Numbered from the stretch's first letter, positions 13,125 to 24,762 are shown. The stretch is DNA of 64,000 nucleotides from Calendula officinalis (GCA_963853835.1 OY970835.1:12034501-12098500), one strand, 5' to 3'. Program-made: numbers and translations. Notes: generated by a model from the letters alone, not told the origin.

Positions 13125-15150
13125 ATGCTCAAGGCTCAAGGCTCAAGGCTCAAGGCTCAAGGGTCCAGGATCAAGGCTCAAGGCTCGAGGCTCGAGGCTC
13201 AAGGCTCGAGGCTCCAGGCTCCAGGCTCGAGTCTCGAGTCTCCAGGATCGAAGCTCCAGGTTCAAGGCTCGAGGCTCCAGGCTCCAGGCTCAAGGCTCAA
13301 CGCTCAACGCTCAACGTTCAAGGCTCAAGGCTCAACGCTCAACGCTCAACGTTCAAGGCTCAAGGCTCAAGGCTCAACACTCAAGGCTCAAGGCTCCAGG
13401 CTCAAGGCTCGAGGCTCAAGCCTCAAGGATCGAGGATCGAGGCTCGAGGTTCGAGGCTCGAGGCTGGAGGCTCAAGGCTCCAGGCTCGAGGCTCAAGGCT
13501 CCAGGATCAAGGCTCAACGCTCAACGCTCAACGTTCAAGGCTCAAGGCTCAAGGCTCAACGCTCAACGCTCAACGTTCAAGGCTCAAGGCTCAAGGCTCA
13601 ACACTCAAGGCTCAAGGCTCCAGGCTCAAGGCTCGAGGCTCAAGCCTCAAGGATCGAGGATCGAGGCTCAAGGCTCAAGGCTCAAGGCTCAAGGCTCAAG
13701 GCTCAAGGCTCAAGGCTCAAGGCTCCAGGGTTAAGGCTCAAGGCTCAAGGCTCAAGGCTCAAGGCTCAAGGCTCAAGGCTCAAGGCTCAAGGCTCAAGGC
13801 ACAAGGCCCCAGGCGCAAGGCTCCAGGCGCAAGGCTCCAGGCGCAAGGGTCAAGGCTCAAGGCTCAAGGCTCAAGGCTCAAGGCTCAAGGCTCAAGGCTC
13901 AAGGCTCAAGGCTCAAGGCTCAAGGCTCAAGGCTCAAGGCTCAAGGCTCAAGGCTCAAGGCTCAAGCCTCAAGCCTCCAGGCTCAACGCTCAAGGCTCAA
14001 GGCGCAACGCTCAAGGCTCAAGGCTCAAGGAACAAGGCTCAAGGCTCAAGGCTCATGGCTCAAGGCTCAAGCCGCAAGGCTCAAGGCGCAAGGGTCAAGA
14101 GTCAAGGCTCAAGGCTCATGGCTCAAGGCTCAAGGCTCAATGCTCAAGGCTCAAGGCTCAAGGCTCAAGGCTCGAGGGTCCAGGATCAAGGCTCAAGGCT
14201 CGAGGCTCGAGGCTCAAGGCTCGAGGCTCCAGGCTCCAGGCTCGAGTCTCGAGTCTCCAGGATCGAGGCTCCAGGTTCAAGGCTCGAGGCTCCAGGCTCC
14301 AGGCTCAAGGCTCAACGCTCAACGCTCAACGTTCAAGGCTCAAGGCTCAAGGCTCAACGCTCAACGCTCAACGTTCAAGGCTCAAGGCTCAAGGCTCAAC
14401 ACTCAAGGCTCAAGGCTCCAGGCTCAAGGCTCGAGGCTCAAGCCTCAAGGATCGAGGATCGAGGCTCGAGGTTCGAGGCTCGAGGCTGGAGGCTCAAGGC
14501 TCCAGGCTCGAGGCTCAAGGCTCCAGGATCAAGGCTCAACGCTCAACGCTCAACGTTCAAGGCTCAAGGCTCAACGCTCAACGCTCAACGTTCAAGGCTC
14601 AAGGCTCAAGGCTCAACACTCAAGGCTCAAGGCTCCAGGCTCAAGGCTCGAGGCTCAAGCCTCAAGGATCCAGGATCGAGGCTCAAGGCTCAAGGCTCAA
14701 GGCTCAAGGCTCAAGGCTCAAGGCTCAAGGCTCAAGGCTCAAGGCTCAAGGCTCAAGGCTCCAGGGTTAAGGCTCAAGGCTCAAGGCTCAAGGCTCAAGG
14801 CTCAAGGCTCAATGCTCAAGGCTCAAGGCTCAAGCCTCAAGGCTCAACGCTCAAGGCTCAAGGCGCAACGCTCAAGGCTCAAGGAACAAGGCTCAAGGCT
14901 CAAGGCTCATGGCTAAAGGCTCAAGACGCAAGGCTCAAGGCGCAAGGGTCAAGAGTCAAGGCTCAAGGCTCATGGCTCAAGGCTCAAGGCTCAAGGCTCA
15001 AGGCTCAAGGCTCAAGGCTCAATGCTCAAGGCTCAAGGCTCAAGGCTCAAGGCTCAAGGGTCCAGGATCAAGGCTCGAGGCTCGAGGCTCAAGGCTCGAG
15101 GCTTGAGGCTCCAGGCTCGAGGCTCGAGTCTCAAGGCTCGAGGCTCCAGA
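13125..15150. repeat. 1,015-bp tandem duplication in the heptamer array
   Basis: The block starting near 13,125 is repeated near 14,140, an offset of 1,015 bp or 145 heptamers, with nearly the same order of variant units. Landmarks are the CTCGAGTCTCGAGTCTCCAG stretch and repeated CAACGCTCAACGTTCAAGG modules. A less exact relative starts near 12,263. The ends are approximate. Confidence 0.7.
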
Positions 15151-18100
15151 TTCAAGGCTCGAGGCTCCAGGCTCAAAGGCTCAAGGCTCAACGCTCAACG
15201 CTCAACGCTCAACGTTCAAGGCTCAAGGCTCAAGGCTCAACACTCAAGGCTCAAGGCTCCAGGCTCAAGGCTCGAGGCTCAAGCCTCAAGGATCGAGGCT
15301 CCAGGCTCCAGGCTCGAGGTTCGAGGCTCGAGGCTTCAGGCTCAAGGCTCAAGACGCAGGGCTCAAGAGTCAAGGCTCAAGTCTCATGTTTTAAGGCTCA
15401 AGGCTCAAGGCTCAAGGCTCGAGGCTCAAGGCTCAAGGCTCAAGGCTCAAGGCTCCGGGCTCAAGGCTCAAGGCTAAAGGTCAAAGCTCAAGGCTCAAGG
15501 CTCAAGGTTCAAGGTTCAAGGCTCAACGCTCAACGCTCAAGGGTCAACGCTCAAGGGTCAAGGGTCAAGGCTCAAGGGTCAAGGCTCCATGCTTAAGGGT
15601 CAAGGGTCAAGGCTCAGGGGTAAAGGCTCAAGGAACAAGATTCAAGGCTCAAGGCTTAAGGCACATGGCTTAAGGGTCAAGGCTCAAGGCTCCAGGCTAA
15701 AGGCTCAAGGCTCAAGGCTCAAGGCTCAAGGCTCAAGGCTCAAGGCTCAAGGCTCAAGGCTCAAGCCTCAAGCCTCAAGGCTCCAGGCTCAACGCTCAAG
15801 GCTCCAGGCGCAACGCTCAAGGCTCAAGGCTCAAGGAACAAGGCTCAAGGCTCAAGGCTCATGGCTCAAGGCTCAAGACGCAAGGCTCAAGGCGCAAGGG
15901 TCAAGAGTCAAGGCTCAAGGCTCATGGCTCAAGGCTCAAGGCTCAAGGCTCAAGGCTCAAGGCTCAAGGCTCAAGGCTCAAGGCTCAATGCTCAAGGCTC
16001 AAGGCTCAAGGCTCAAGGCTCCAGGCTCAAGGCTCAAGGGTCCAGGATCAAGGCTCGAGGCTCGAGGCTCGAGGCTCAAGGCTCGAGGCTCCAGGCTCCA
16101 GGCTCAAGGCTCGAGGCTCCAGGCTCGAGTCTCGAGTCTCCAGGCTCGAGGCTCCAGGTTCAAGGCTCGAGGCTCGAGGCTCCAGGCTCAAAGGCTCAAG
16201 GCTCAACGCTCAACGCTCAACGCTCAACGTTCAAGGCTCAAGGCTCAAGGCTCAACACTCAAGGCTCAAGGCTCCAGGCTCAAGGCTCCAGGCTCAAGCC
16301 TCAAGGATCGAGGATCGAGGCTCGAGGCTCGAGGCTCGAGGGTCGAGGCTCGAGGCTTGAGGCTCAAGGCCCAAGGCTCCAGGCTCGAGGCTCAAGGCTC
16401 AAGGCTCCAGGATCAAGGCTCCAGGCTCCAGGCTCCAGGCTCAAGGCTCAAGGCTCAAGGCTCAAGGCTCAAGGCTCAAGGCTCAAGGCTCAAGGCTCAA
16501 GGCTCAAGGCTCAAGGCTCAAGGCTCAAGGCTCAAGGCTCAAGGCTCAAGGCTCAAGGCTCAAGGCTCAAGGCTCAAGGCTCAAGGCTCAAGGCACAAGG
16601 CTCAAGGCGCAAGGCCCCAGGCGCAAGGCTCCAGGCGCAAGGCTCAAGGCTCAAGGCTCAAGGCTCAAGGCTCAAGGCTCAAGGCTCAAGGCTCAAGACT
16701 CCAGGGTTAAGGCTCAAGGCTCAAGGCTCAAGGCTCAAGGCTCAATGCTCAAGGCTCAAGGCTCAAGCCTCAAGGCTCAACGCTCAAGGCTCAAGGCGCA
16801 ACGCTCAAGGCTCAAGGCTCAAGGAACAAGGCTCAAGGCTCATGGCTCATGGCTCAAGACGCAAGGCTCAAGGCGCAAGGGTCAAGAGTCAAGGCTCAAG
16901 GCTCATGGCTCAAGGCTCAAGGCTCAAGGCTCAAGGCTCAAGGCTCAAGGCTCAAGGCTCAAGGCTCAAGGCTCAATGCTCAAGGCTCAAGGCTCAAGGC
17001 TCAAGGCTCAAGGGTCCAGGATCAAGGCTCGAGGCTCGAGGCTCAAGGCTCAAGGGTCCAAGATCAAGGCTCGAGGCTCGAGGCTCAAGGCTCGAGGCTT
17101 GAGGCTCCAGGCTCGAGGCTCCAGGTTCAAGGCTCGAGGCTCCAGGCTCAAAGGCTCAAGGCTCAACGCTCAACGCTCAACGCTCAACGTTCAAGGCTCA
17201 AGGCTCAAGGCTCAACACTCAAGGCTCAAGGCTCCAGGCTCAAGGCTCGAGGCTCAAGCCTCAAGGATCGAGGCTCCAGGCTCGAGGCTCGAGGTTCGAG
17301 GCTCGAGGCTTCAGGCTCAAGGCTCAAGACGCAGGGCTCAAGAGTCAAGGCTCAAGTCTCATGTTTTAAGGCTCAAGGCTCAAGGCTCAAGGCTCGAGGC
17401 TCAAGGCTCAAGGCTCAAGGCTCAAGGCTCAAGGCTCAAGGCTCCGGGCTCAAGGCTCAAGGCTAAAGGTCACAGCTCAAGGCTCAAGGCTCAAGGTTCA
17501 AGGTTCAAGGCTCAAGGCTCAACGCTCAAGGGTCAACGCTCAAGGGTCAAGGGTCAAGGCTCAAGGGTCAAGGCTCCATGCTTAAGGGTCAAGGGTCAAG
17601 GCTCAGGGGTAAAGGCTCAAGGAACAAGATTCAAGGCTCAAGGCTTAAGGCACATGGCTTAAGGGTCAAGGCTCAAGGCTCAAGGATCAAGAATCAAGGC
17701 TCAAGGCTCAGAACTCAAGGCTCAAGGCTCGGAACTCAAGGCTCGAGGCTCAAGGATCGAGGCTCGAGGCTCAAGGCTCATGGCTCAAGGCTCCACGCTC
17801 AAGGCTCAAGGCTCAACGCTCAAGGCTCAAGACTCAAGGCTCAACGCTCAAGGCTCAAGGCGCAACGCTAAAGGCTCAAGGCTCAAGAAACCAGGCTCAA
17901 GGCTCAAGGCTCAAGGCTCATGGCTCAAGGCTCAAGCCGCAAGGGTCAAGGCGCAAGGGTCAAGAGTCAAGGCTCAAGGCTCAAGGCTCAAGGCTCAAGG
18001 CTCCAGGCTCAAGGCTCCAGGCACAAGGCTCAAGGCTCAAGGCTCGAGGCTCAAGGCTCCAGGCTCAAGGCTCCAGGCTCAAGGCTCGAGGCTCGAGGCT

Positions 18101-18492
18101 CGAGGCTCGAGGCTCGAGGCTCCAGGCTCGAGGCTCCAGGCTCGAGGCTACAGGCTCCAAGGCTCAAGGCTCCAAGCTCAAGGCTCAACGCTCAACGCTC
18201 AATGCTCAAGGCTCAACACTCAAGGCTCAACACTCAAGGCTCAAGGCTCCAGGCTCAAGGCTCCAGGCTCAAGGCTCAGGATCAAGGCTCGAGGCTCGAG
18301 GCTCAAGGCTCATGGCGCAAGGCTCAAGAGGCAAGGCTCAAGTCTCATGTTTTAAGGCACAAGGCTCAAGGGTCAATGCTCAAGGCTCTAGGCTCAAGTC
18401 TCAAGGCTCGAGGCTCAAGGCTAAAGGCTCAAGGCTCAAGGCTCAAGGCTCAAGGCTCAAGGCTCAAGGCTCAAGGCTCATGGCTCAAGGCT

Positions 18493-18744
18493 CAACAGGA
18501 AAGGCGCAAGGGTCAAGAGTCAAGGCTCAAGTCTCATGTTTTTAGGCTCAAGGCTCATGGCTCAAGGCTCAAGGCTCAACAGGAAAGGCGCAAGGGTCAA
18601 GAGTCAAGGCTCAAGTCTCATGTTTTTAGGCTCAAGGCTCATGGCTCAAGGCTCAAGGCTCAACAGGAAAGGCGCAAGGGTCAAGAGTCAAGGCTCAAGT
18701 CTCATGTTTTTAGGCTCAAGGCTCATGGCTCAAGGCTCAAGGCT
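18493..18744. repeat. Three tandem 84-bp units
   Basis: An 84-bp unit (12 heptamers long) beginning CAACAGGAAAGGCGC and containing CATGTTTTTAGG occurs three times in a row at 18,493, 18,577 and 18,661. The copies look identical by eye. This is a local amplification of a diverged segment and probably the youngest event in the array. Confidence 0.9.
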
Positions 18745-19557
18745 AGAGGATAAATGCTCAAGGCTCAAAGCGCAAGGCTCAAGGCTGGAGGATCAAGGCT
18801 CAAGGCTCCAGGCTCCAGGCTCAAGGCTCAAGGATCAAGGCTCGAGGCTCGAGGATCGAGGATCGTGGCTCGAGGTTCGAGGCTCCCGGCTCAAGGCTCA
18901 AGGCTCAAGGCTCCAGGCTCCAGGCTCGAGGCTCAAGGCTCCGGGATCAAGGATCCAGGCTCCAGGCTCCAAGGCTCAAGGCTCCAGGCTCAAGGCTCAA
19001 GGCTCAAGGCTCAAGGCTCAAGGATCGAGGCTCGAGGCTCGAGGATCGAGGATCGAGGCTCGAGGCTCCAGGCACAAGGCTCAAGGCTCAAGGCTGAAGG
19101 CTCAAGGCTCAAGGCTCAAGGCTCAAGGCTCAAGGCTCAAGGCTCAAGGCTCAAGGCTCAAGGCTCAAGCCTCCAGGCTCAACGCTCAAGGCTCAAGGCA
19201 CAACGCTCAAGGCTCAAGGCTCAAGGAACAAGGCTCAAGGCTCAAGGCTCATGGCTCAAGGCTCAAGACGCAAGGCTCAAGGCGCAAGGGTCAAGAGTCA
19301 AGGCTCAAGGCTCATGGCTAAAGGATCAAGGCTCAAGGCTCAAGGCTCAAGGCTCAAGGCTCAAGGCTCAAGGCTCAAGGCTAAAGGCTCAAGGCTCAAG
19401 GCTTCAGGCTCAAGGCTCCAAGCTCAAGGCTCGAGGATCAAGGCTCGAGGCTCGAGGCTCGAGGCTCCAGGCTCCAGGCTCCAGGCTCCAGGCTCCAAGG
19501 CTCAAGGCTCCAGGCTCAAGGCTCAACGCTCAAGGCTCAAGGCTCAAGGCTCAACAC

Positions 19558-20316
19558 TGTTGGAATATGCTTCACGCGTATAACATATAGTTATATGGCT
19601 AGTAGTTTGTGAGCCTAAAGGGTCACACACTTAAACACTTAACACCATAAGATATATAGTGTAATTAGGGTAATTACATTATATATTAATATAAGCTACA
19701 TGCCTGTATATAAGTTTAATATTAAATGTTAATATTGAAACCTTAATGTGAGCAAAATAGAAGGAACAAAAGGCAAGGGACTAGAGTGCAAATAAATCAA
19801 TGATTTATGGAAGGCATTAAAGGGTGATTAAGGCACCATAAGCACCTCCCTTGTTTTTAACGTCACATTCAATTCTCTGCTTAATCATATACGTTTTGTA
19901 TATTGTGACATATAGAGAGAGTGAGTTGGTGGTGTTGTTTTTTTGGCTCTCTGAAACCGAGAAGAATAAGAAATCCAAGATTCTTCTTTCATTTCTTGGT
20001 CACGTGCAAATCAAGACATTGGTTTTGTTTTGATTTTAATTCTTGTTTAAGGGACTAGCATCCCAATTTGTGTTCTAGACAAGGTGTTGTGTGGACTAGC
20101 TTTGGAGGGATTCCCCATTGGTATCCTTGGTTTCAATCCGTCCATCTCCTCCATCCGATTCCACAAAGATCAAAGGCTTCAGGGGTATGAATTGTTCTTC
20201 CTAACTCTTTGATTTCTTGATTAGTTTAATTGTATGATTTAATATCAAGATCCGTTTATGGTGATAAATTCTTTCCGCTGCGTTTTGTTAATTGTTTTAA
20301 CCGAAAATCACCATTA
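19558..20316 (+). mobile_element. Probable solo LTR of a Ty1/copia-type retrotransposon
   Basis: A 759-bp non-repetitive insert interrupts the heptamer array. It begins TGTTGGAATATG, a common start of plant copia LTRs. The direct repeat AACAC flanks it at 19,553-19,557 and 20,317-20,321, matching a target inside the usual heptamer module CTCAACACTCAAGG. It contains AT-rich promoter-like sequence (TTTTGTATATTG near 19,893) and, near its right end, TTTCCGCTGCG, which is typical of copia R/U5 ends. The right terminus reads CACCATTA rather than the expected ...CA, so a terminal mutation or a slightly different border is possible. No gag or pol sequence, PBS or second LTR is present, so an exchange between two LTRs probably removed the body. 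It is unrelated to the 509-bp LTRs at 40,898 and 51,874. I see no gene in it; the short open frame near 19,851 is not supported. Confidence 0.75.
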
Positions 20317-23300
20317 AACACTCATGGCTCAACACTCAAGGCTCAAGGCTCCAGGCTCAAGGCTCCAGGCTCAAGGCTCCAGGCTCAAGGCTCAGGCTCC
20401 AGGCTCCAAGCTCGAGGCTCGAGGCTCGAGGCTCGAGGCTCGAGGTTCGAGGCTCGAGGCTCGAGGCTCGAGGCTCGAGGCTTCAGGCTCAAGGCTCCAG
20501 GAGCAAGGCTCAAGAGGCAAGGCTCAAGTCTCATGTTTTAAGGCTCAAGGCTCAAGGGTCAATGCTCAAGGCTCTAGGCTCAAGTCTCAAGTCTCAAGGC
20601 TCAAGGCTCAAGGCTCAAGGCTCAAGGCTCAAGGCTCATGGCTCAAGGCTCAAGGCTCAAGGCTCAAGGCTCAAGGCTCAAGGCTCAAGGCTCAACTCTC
20701 AAGGCTCAAGGCTCAAGGCTCAACGCTCAAGGCTCAAGGCTCAAGGCTCAACGCTCAAGACTCAAGGCTCAACGCTCAAGACGCAAGGCTCAAGGCGCAA
20801 GGGTCAAGAGTCAAGGCTCTAGGCTCATGGCTCAAGGCTCAAGGCTCAAGGCTCAAGGCTCTAGGCTCAAGGCTCAAGCCTCAAGCCTCAAGGCTTAAGG
20901 CTCACAGCTCAAGGCTCAAGGCTCAAGGCTCAAGGCTCAGGGCTCAAGGCTCAAGGATCAAGGCTCTAGGCTCAAGGCTCGAGGCTTAAGGCTCGAGGCT
21001 CGAGGCTCCAGGATTGAGGCTCGAGGCTCGAGGCTCAAAGGCTCCATGCTCAAGGCTAAAGGTTCAAGTCTCAAGGCTCAAGGCTCAAGGCTCCAGGCTC
21101 GAGTCTCAAGGCGCAAGGCTCAAGGCTCAAGGCTCAAGGCTCAAGGCTCATGGCTCAAGGCTCAAGGGTCATGGCTCAAGGCTCAACACGCAAGGCGCAA
21201 GGGTCAAGAGTCAAGGCTCAAGTCTCATGTTTTTAGGCTCAAGGCTCATGGCTCAAGGCTAGAGGATAAAGGCTCAAGGCTCAAAGTGCAAGGCTCAAGG
21301 CTGGAGGATCAACGCTCAACACTCAAGGCTCCAGGCTCAAGGCTCAAGGCTCAAGGATCGAGGATCGAGGCTCGAGGCTCAAGACTAAAGGCTCAAGGCT
21401 CCAGGCTCAAGGCTCAAGGCTCAAGGCTCAAGGCTCAAGGCTCGAGGCTCGAGGCTCGAGGCTCCAGGCTCCAGGCTCAAGGCTCGAGGCTCCAGGCTCC
21501 AGGCCCCAGGCTCCAGGCTCAAGGCTCAAGGCTCCAGGCTCAAGGCTCCAGGCTCAAGGCTCCGGGCTCCGGGCTCAAGGCTCAAGGCTCAAGGCTCCAG
21601 GCTCAAGGCTCAAGGCTTCAGGCTCAAGGCTCAAGGCTCAAGGCGCAAGGCTCAAGGCTCAAGGCTCAAGGCTCAACGCTCAAGGCTCAACGCTCAAGGC
21701 TCAAGGCTCAAGGCTCAAGGCTCAAGGCTCAAGGCTCAAGGCTCAACGCTCAAGGCTCAAGCCTCCAGGCTCAACGCTCAAGGCTCAAGGCGCAACGCTC
21801 AAAGCTCAAGGCTCAAGGAACAAGGCTCAAGGCTCAAGGCTCATGGCTCAAGGCTCAAGACGCAAGGCTCAAGGGGCAAGGGTCAAGAGTCAAGGCTCAA
21901 GGCTCATGGCTCAAGGCTTAAGGCTCAAGGCTCAAGGCTCTAGGCTCAAGGCTCTAGGCTCGAGGCTCAAGGCTCGAGGCTCAAGGCTCGAGGCTACAGG
22001 CTCGAGGCTCGAGGCTCCTGGCTCCAGGCTCAAAGGCTCAAGGCTCAAGGCTCAACGCTCAAGGCTCAAGACTCAAGGCTCAACGCTCAAGGCGCAAGGC
22101 TCAAGGCTCGAGGCTCAAGGAACAAGGCTCAAGGCTCAACGCTCATGGCTCAAGGCTCAAGACGCAAGGCTCAAGGCGCAAGGGTCAAGAGTCAAGGCTC
22201 AAGGCTCATGGCTCATGGCTCAAGGCTCAAGGCTCAAGGCTCAAGGCTCGAGGCTCGAGGCTCGAGGCTCCAGGATCGAGGCTCCAGGCTCCAGGCTCAA
22301 AGGCTCCATGCTCAAGGCTAAAGGTTCAAGGCTCAAGGCTCAAGGCTCAAGGCTCCAGGCTCGAGTCTCAAGGCGCAAGGCTCAAGGCTCAAGGCTCAAG
22401 GCTCAAGGCTCAAGGCTCAAGGCTCAAGGCTCAAGGCTCAAGGCTCAAGGCTCAAGGCTCAAGGGTCAAGGCTCAACGCTCAAGGCTCAAGGCTCAAGGC
22501 TCAACGCTCAAGGCTCAAGGCTCTAGGCTCAAGGCTCAACGCTCAAGGCTCAAGACTCAAGGCTCTACGCTCAAGGCTCAAGGCGCAACGCTCAAGGCTC
22601 AAGGCTCAAGGAACAAGGCTCAAGGCTCAAGGCTCAAGGCTCTTGGCTCAAGGCTAAAGATGCAAGGCTCAAGGCGCAAGGGTCAAGAGTCAAGGCTCAA
22701 GGCTCATGGCTCATGGCTCAAGGCTCAAGGCTCAAGGCTCAAGGCTCAAGGCTCAAGGCTCCAGGCTCAAGGCTCCAGGCTTGAGGCTCGAGGCTCGAGG
22801 CTCGAGGCTCCAGGCAGGAGGCTCCAGGCAGGAGGCTCCAGGCTCCAAGGCTCAAGGCTCCAGGCTCAAGGCTCAACGCTCAACGCTCAAGGCTCACGGC
22901 TCAACACTCAAGGCTCAACACTCAAGGCTCAAGGCTCCAGGCTCAAGGCTCCAGGCTCAAGGCTCCAGGCTCAAGGCTCAGGCTCCAGGCTCCAGGCTCC
23001 AGGCTCCAGGCTCGAGGCTCCAGGCTCAAGGTTCGAGGCTCGAGGCTCGAGGCTCAAGGCTTCAGGATCAAGGCTTAAGCGGCAAGGCTCAAGTCTCATG
23101 TTTTAAGGCTCAAGGCTCAAGGGTCAATGCTCAAGGCTCTAGGCTCAAGTCTCAAGGCTCAAGTTTCAAGGCTGAAGGCTGAAGGCTCAAGGCTCAAGGC
23201 TCAAGGCTCAAGGCTCAAGGCTCTAGGCTCAAGGCTCTAGGCTTGAGGCTCAAGGCTCGAGGCTCAAGGCTCGAGGCTACAGGCTCGAGGCTCGAGGCTC

Positions 23301-24762
23301 CTGGCTCCAGGCTCAAAGGCTCAAGGCTCAAGGCTCAACGCTCAACGCTCAAGGCTCAAGCCTCAAGGCTCAACGCTCAAGGCGCAAGGCTCAAGGCTCA
23401 AGGCTCAAGGAACAAGGCTCAAGGCTCAAGGCTCATGGCTCAAGGCTCAAGACGCAAGGCTCAAGGCGCAAGGGTCAAGAGTCAAGGCTCGAGGCTCAAG
23501 GCTCATTGCTCATGGCTCAAGGCTCAAGGCTCAAGGCTCAAGGCTCAAGGCTCAAGGCTCAAGGCTCAAGGCTCAAGGCTCAAGGCTCAAGGCTCAAGGC
23601 TCAAGGCTCAAGGCTCAAGGCTCAGGGCTCAAGGCTCAAGGCTCAAGGCTTAAGGCTCAAGGCTCCAGGCTCAAGGCTCAAGGCTCAAGGCTCGAGGCTC
23701 GAGGCTCGAGGCTCCAGGATCGAGGCTCGAGGCTCCAGGATCAAAGGCTCCATGCTCAAGGCTAAAGGTTCACGGCTCAAGGCTCAAGGCTCCAGGCTCG
23801 AGTCTCAAGGCGCAAGGCTCAAGGCTCAAGGCTCAAGGCTCAAGGCTCAATGCTCAAGGCTCAAGGCTCAACGCTCAAGGCTCAAGACTCATGGCTCAAG
23901 GCTCTAGGCTCATGGCTCAAGGCTCAAGGCGCAAGGGTCAAGAGTCAAGGCTCTAGGCTCATGGCTCAAGGCTCAAGGCTCAAGGCTCAAGGCTCTAGGC
24001 TCAAGGCTCAAGCCTCAAGCCTCAAGGCTTAAGGCTCACAGCTCAAGGCTCAAGGCTCAAGGCTCAAGGCTCAGGGCTCAAGGCTCAAGGATCAAGGCTC
24101 TAGGCTCAAGGCTCGAGGCTTAAGGCTCGAGGCTCGAGGCTCCAGGATTGAGGCTCGAGGCTCGAGGCTCAAAGGCTCCATGCTCAAGGCTAAAGGTTCA
24201 AGTCTCAAGGCTCAAGGCTCAAGGCTCCAGGCTCGAGTCTCAAGGCGCAAGGCTCAAGGCTCAAGGCTCAAGGCTCAAGGCTCATGGCTCAAGGCTCAAG
24301 GGTCATGGCTCAAGGCTCAACACGCAAGGCGCAAGGGTTAAGAGTCAAGGCTCAAGTCTCATGTTTTTAGGCTCAAGGCTCATGGCTCAAGGCTAGAGGA
24401 TAAAGGCTCAAGGCTCAAAGTGCAAGGCTCAAGGCTGGAGGATCAACGCTCAACACTCAAGGCTCCAGGCTCAAGGCTCAAGGCTCAAGGATCGAGGATC
24501 GAGGCTCGAGGCTCAAGACTAAAGGCTCAAGGCTCCAGGCTCAAGGCTCAAGGCTCAAGGCTCAAGGCTCAAGGCTCGAGGCTCGAGGCTCGAGGCTCCA
24601 GGCTCCAGGCTCAAGGCTCGAGGCTCCAGGCTCCAGGCCCCAGGCTCCAGGCTCAAGGCTCAAGGCTCCAGGCTCAAGGCTCCAGGCTCAAGGCTCCGGG
24701 CTCCGGGCTCAAGGCTCAAGGCTCAAGGCTCCAGGCTCAAGGCTCAAGGCTTCAGGCTCAAG
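20317..24762. repeat. GGCTCAA heptamer minisatellite array, right part
   Basis: The heptamer array resumes directly after the solo LTR with AACACTCATGGCTCAACACTC and runs to GGCTTCAGGCTCAAG at 24,762, where it stops abruptly against the second satellite. Variant content is the same as on the left. No gene, RNA or regulatory element is visible. Confidence 0.96.
20786..24762. repeat. 843-bp block duplicated at offset 3,134 bp
   Basis: Bases 20,786-21,628 recur at 23,920-24,762 with an offset of 3,134 bp. Both carry the same uncommon variants (GGCTTAAGGCTCACAGC, TCCAGGATTGAGGC, AACACGCAAGGCGC, CATGTTTTTAGG). The second copy ends exactly at the junction with the 135/140-bp satellite, whereas the first continues in heptamers past 21,628. 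The left border is approximate. Confidence 0.85.

Larger units (their letters stand above)
1..19557. repeat. GGCTCAA heptamer minisatellite array, left part
   Basis: The whole stretch is a head-to-tail array of a 7-bp unit written GGCTCAA on the plus strand, with point variants such as GGCTCGA, GGCTCCA, CGCTCAA and AGACTCAA. Most variants fall at one position of the unit (CTC-N-AGG, N being A, C or G and sometimes T). The array is already present at base 1, so its left end is outside the window. It is interrupted at 19,558 by an LTR and continues at 20,317. The array has no stop codons over long distances because 21 bp (three units) encodes the heptapeptide GSRLKAQ and 7 mod 3 = 1 makes all three plus frames read the same peptide. 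I see no gene, promoter or RNA in it. The unit is as long as the plant telomere repeat TTTAGGG but differs in sequence. Confidence 0.97.

Noticed and set aside
121..19590. Many open frames of 100-835 codons encoding GSRLKAQ-like repeats
   Set aside because: They are forced by the 7-bp repeat lacking stops on the plus strand, occur in all frames, have no promoter or conserved start, and end wherever a variant makes TAA or TGA.
19851..20033. 60-codon open frame in the solo LTR
   Set aside because: Short, lies over the LTR promoter/R region, no domain, no coding signature.
19558..20316. Solo LTR as a third LTR of the Sirevirus-type element
   Set aside because: Length (759 against 509 bp), ends and internal sequence do not match, and the orientations differ.
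1..24762. CRISPR-like array
   Set aside because: Units are contiguous 7-mers without spacers, no cas genes are present and the setting is a plant genome.
1..24762. Telomere or interstitial telomeric repeat
   Set aside because: The unit GGCTCAA (TTGAGCC) differs from TTTAGGG and other plant telomere forms I know; rare TTTTTAGG tags are isolated, not tandem.
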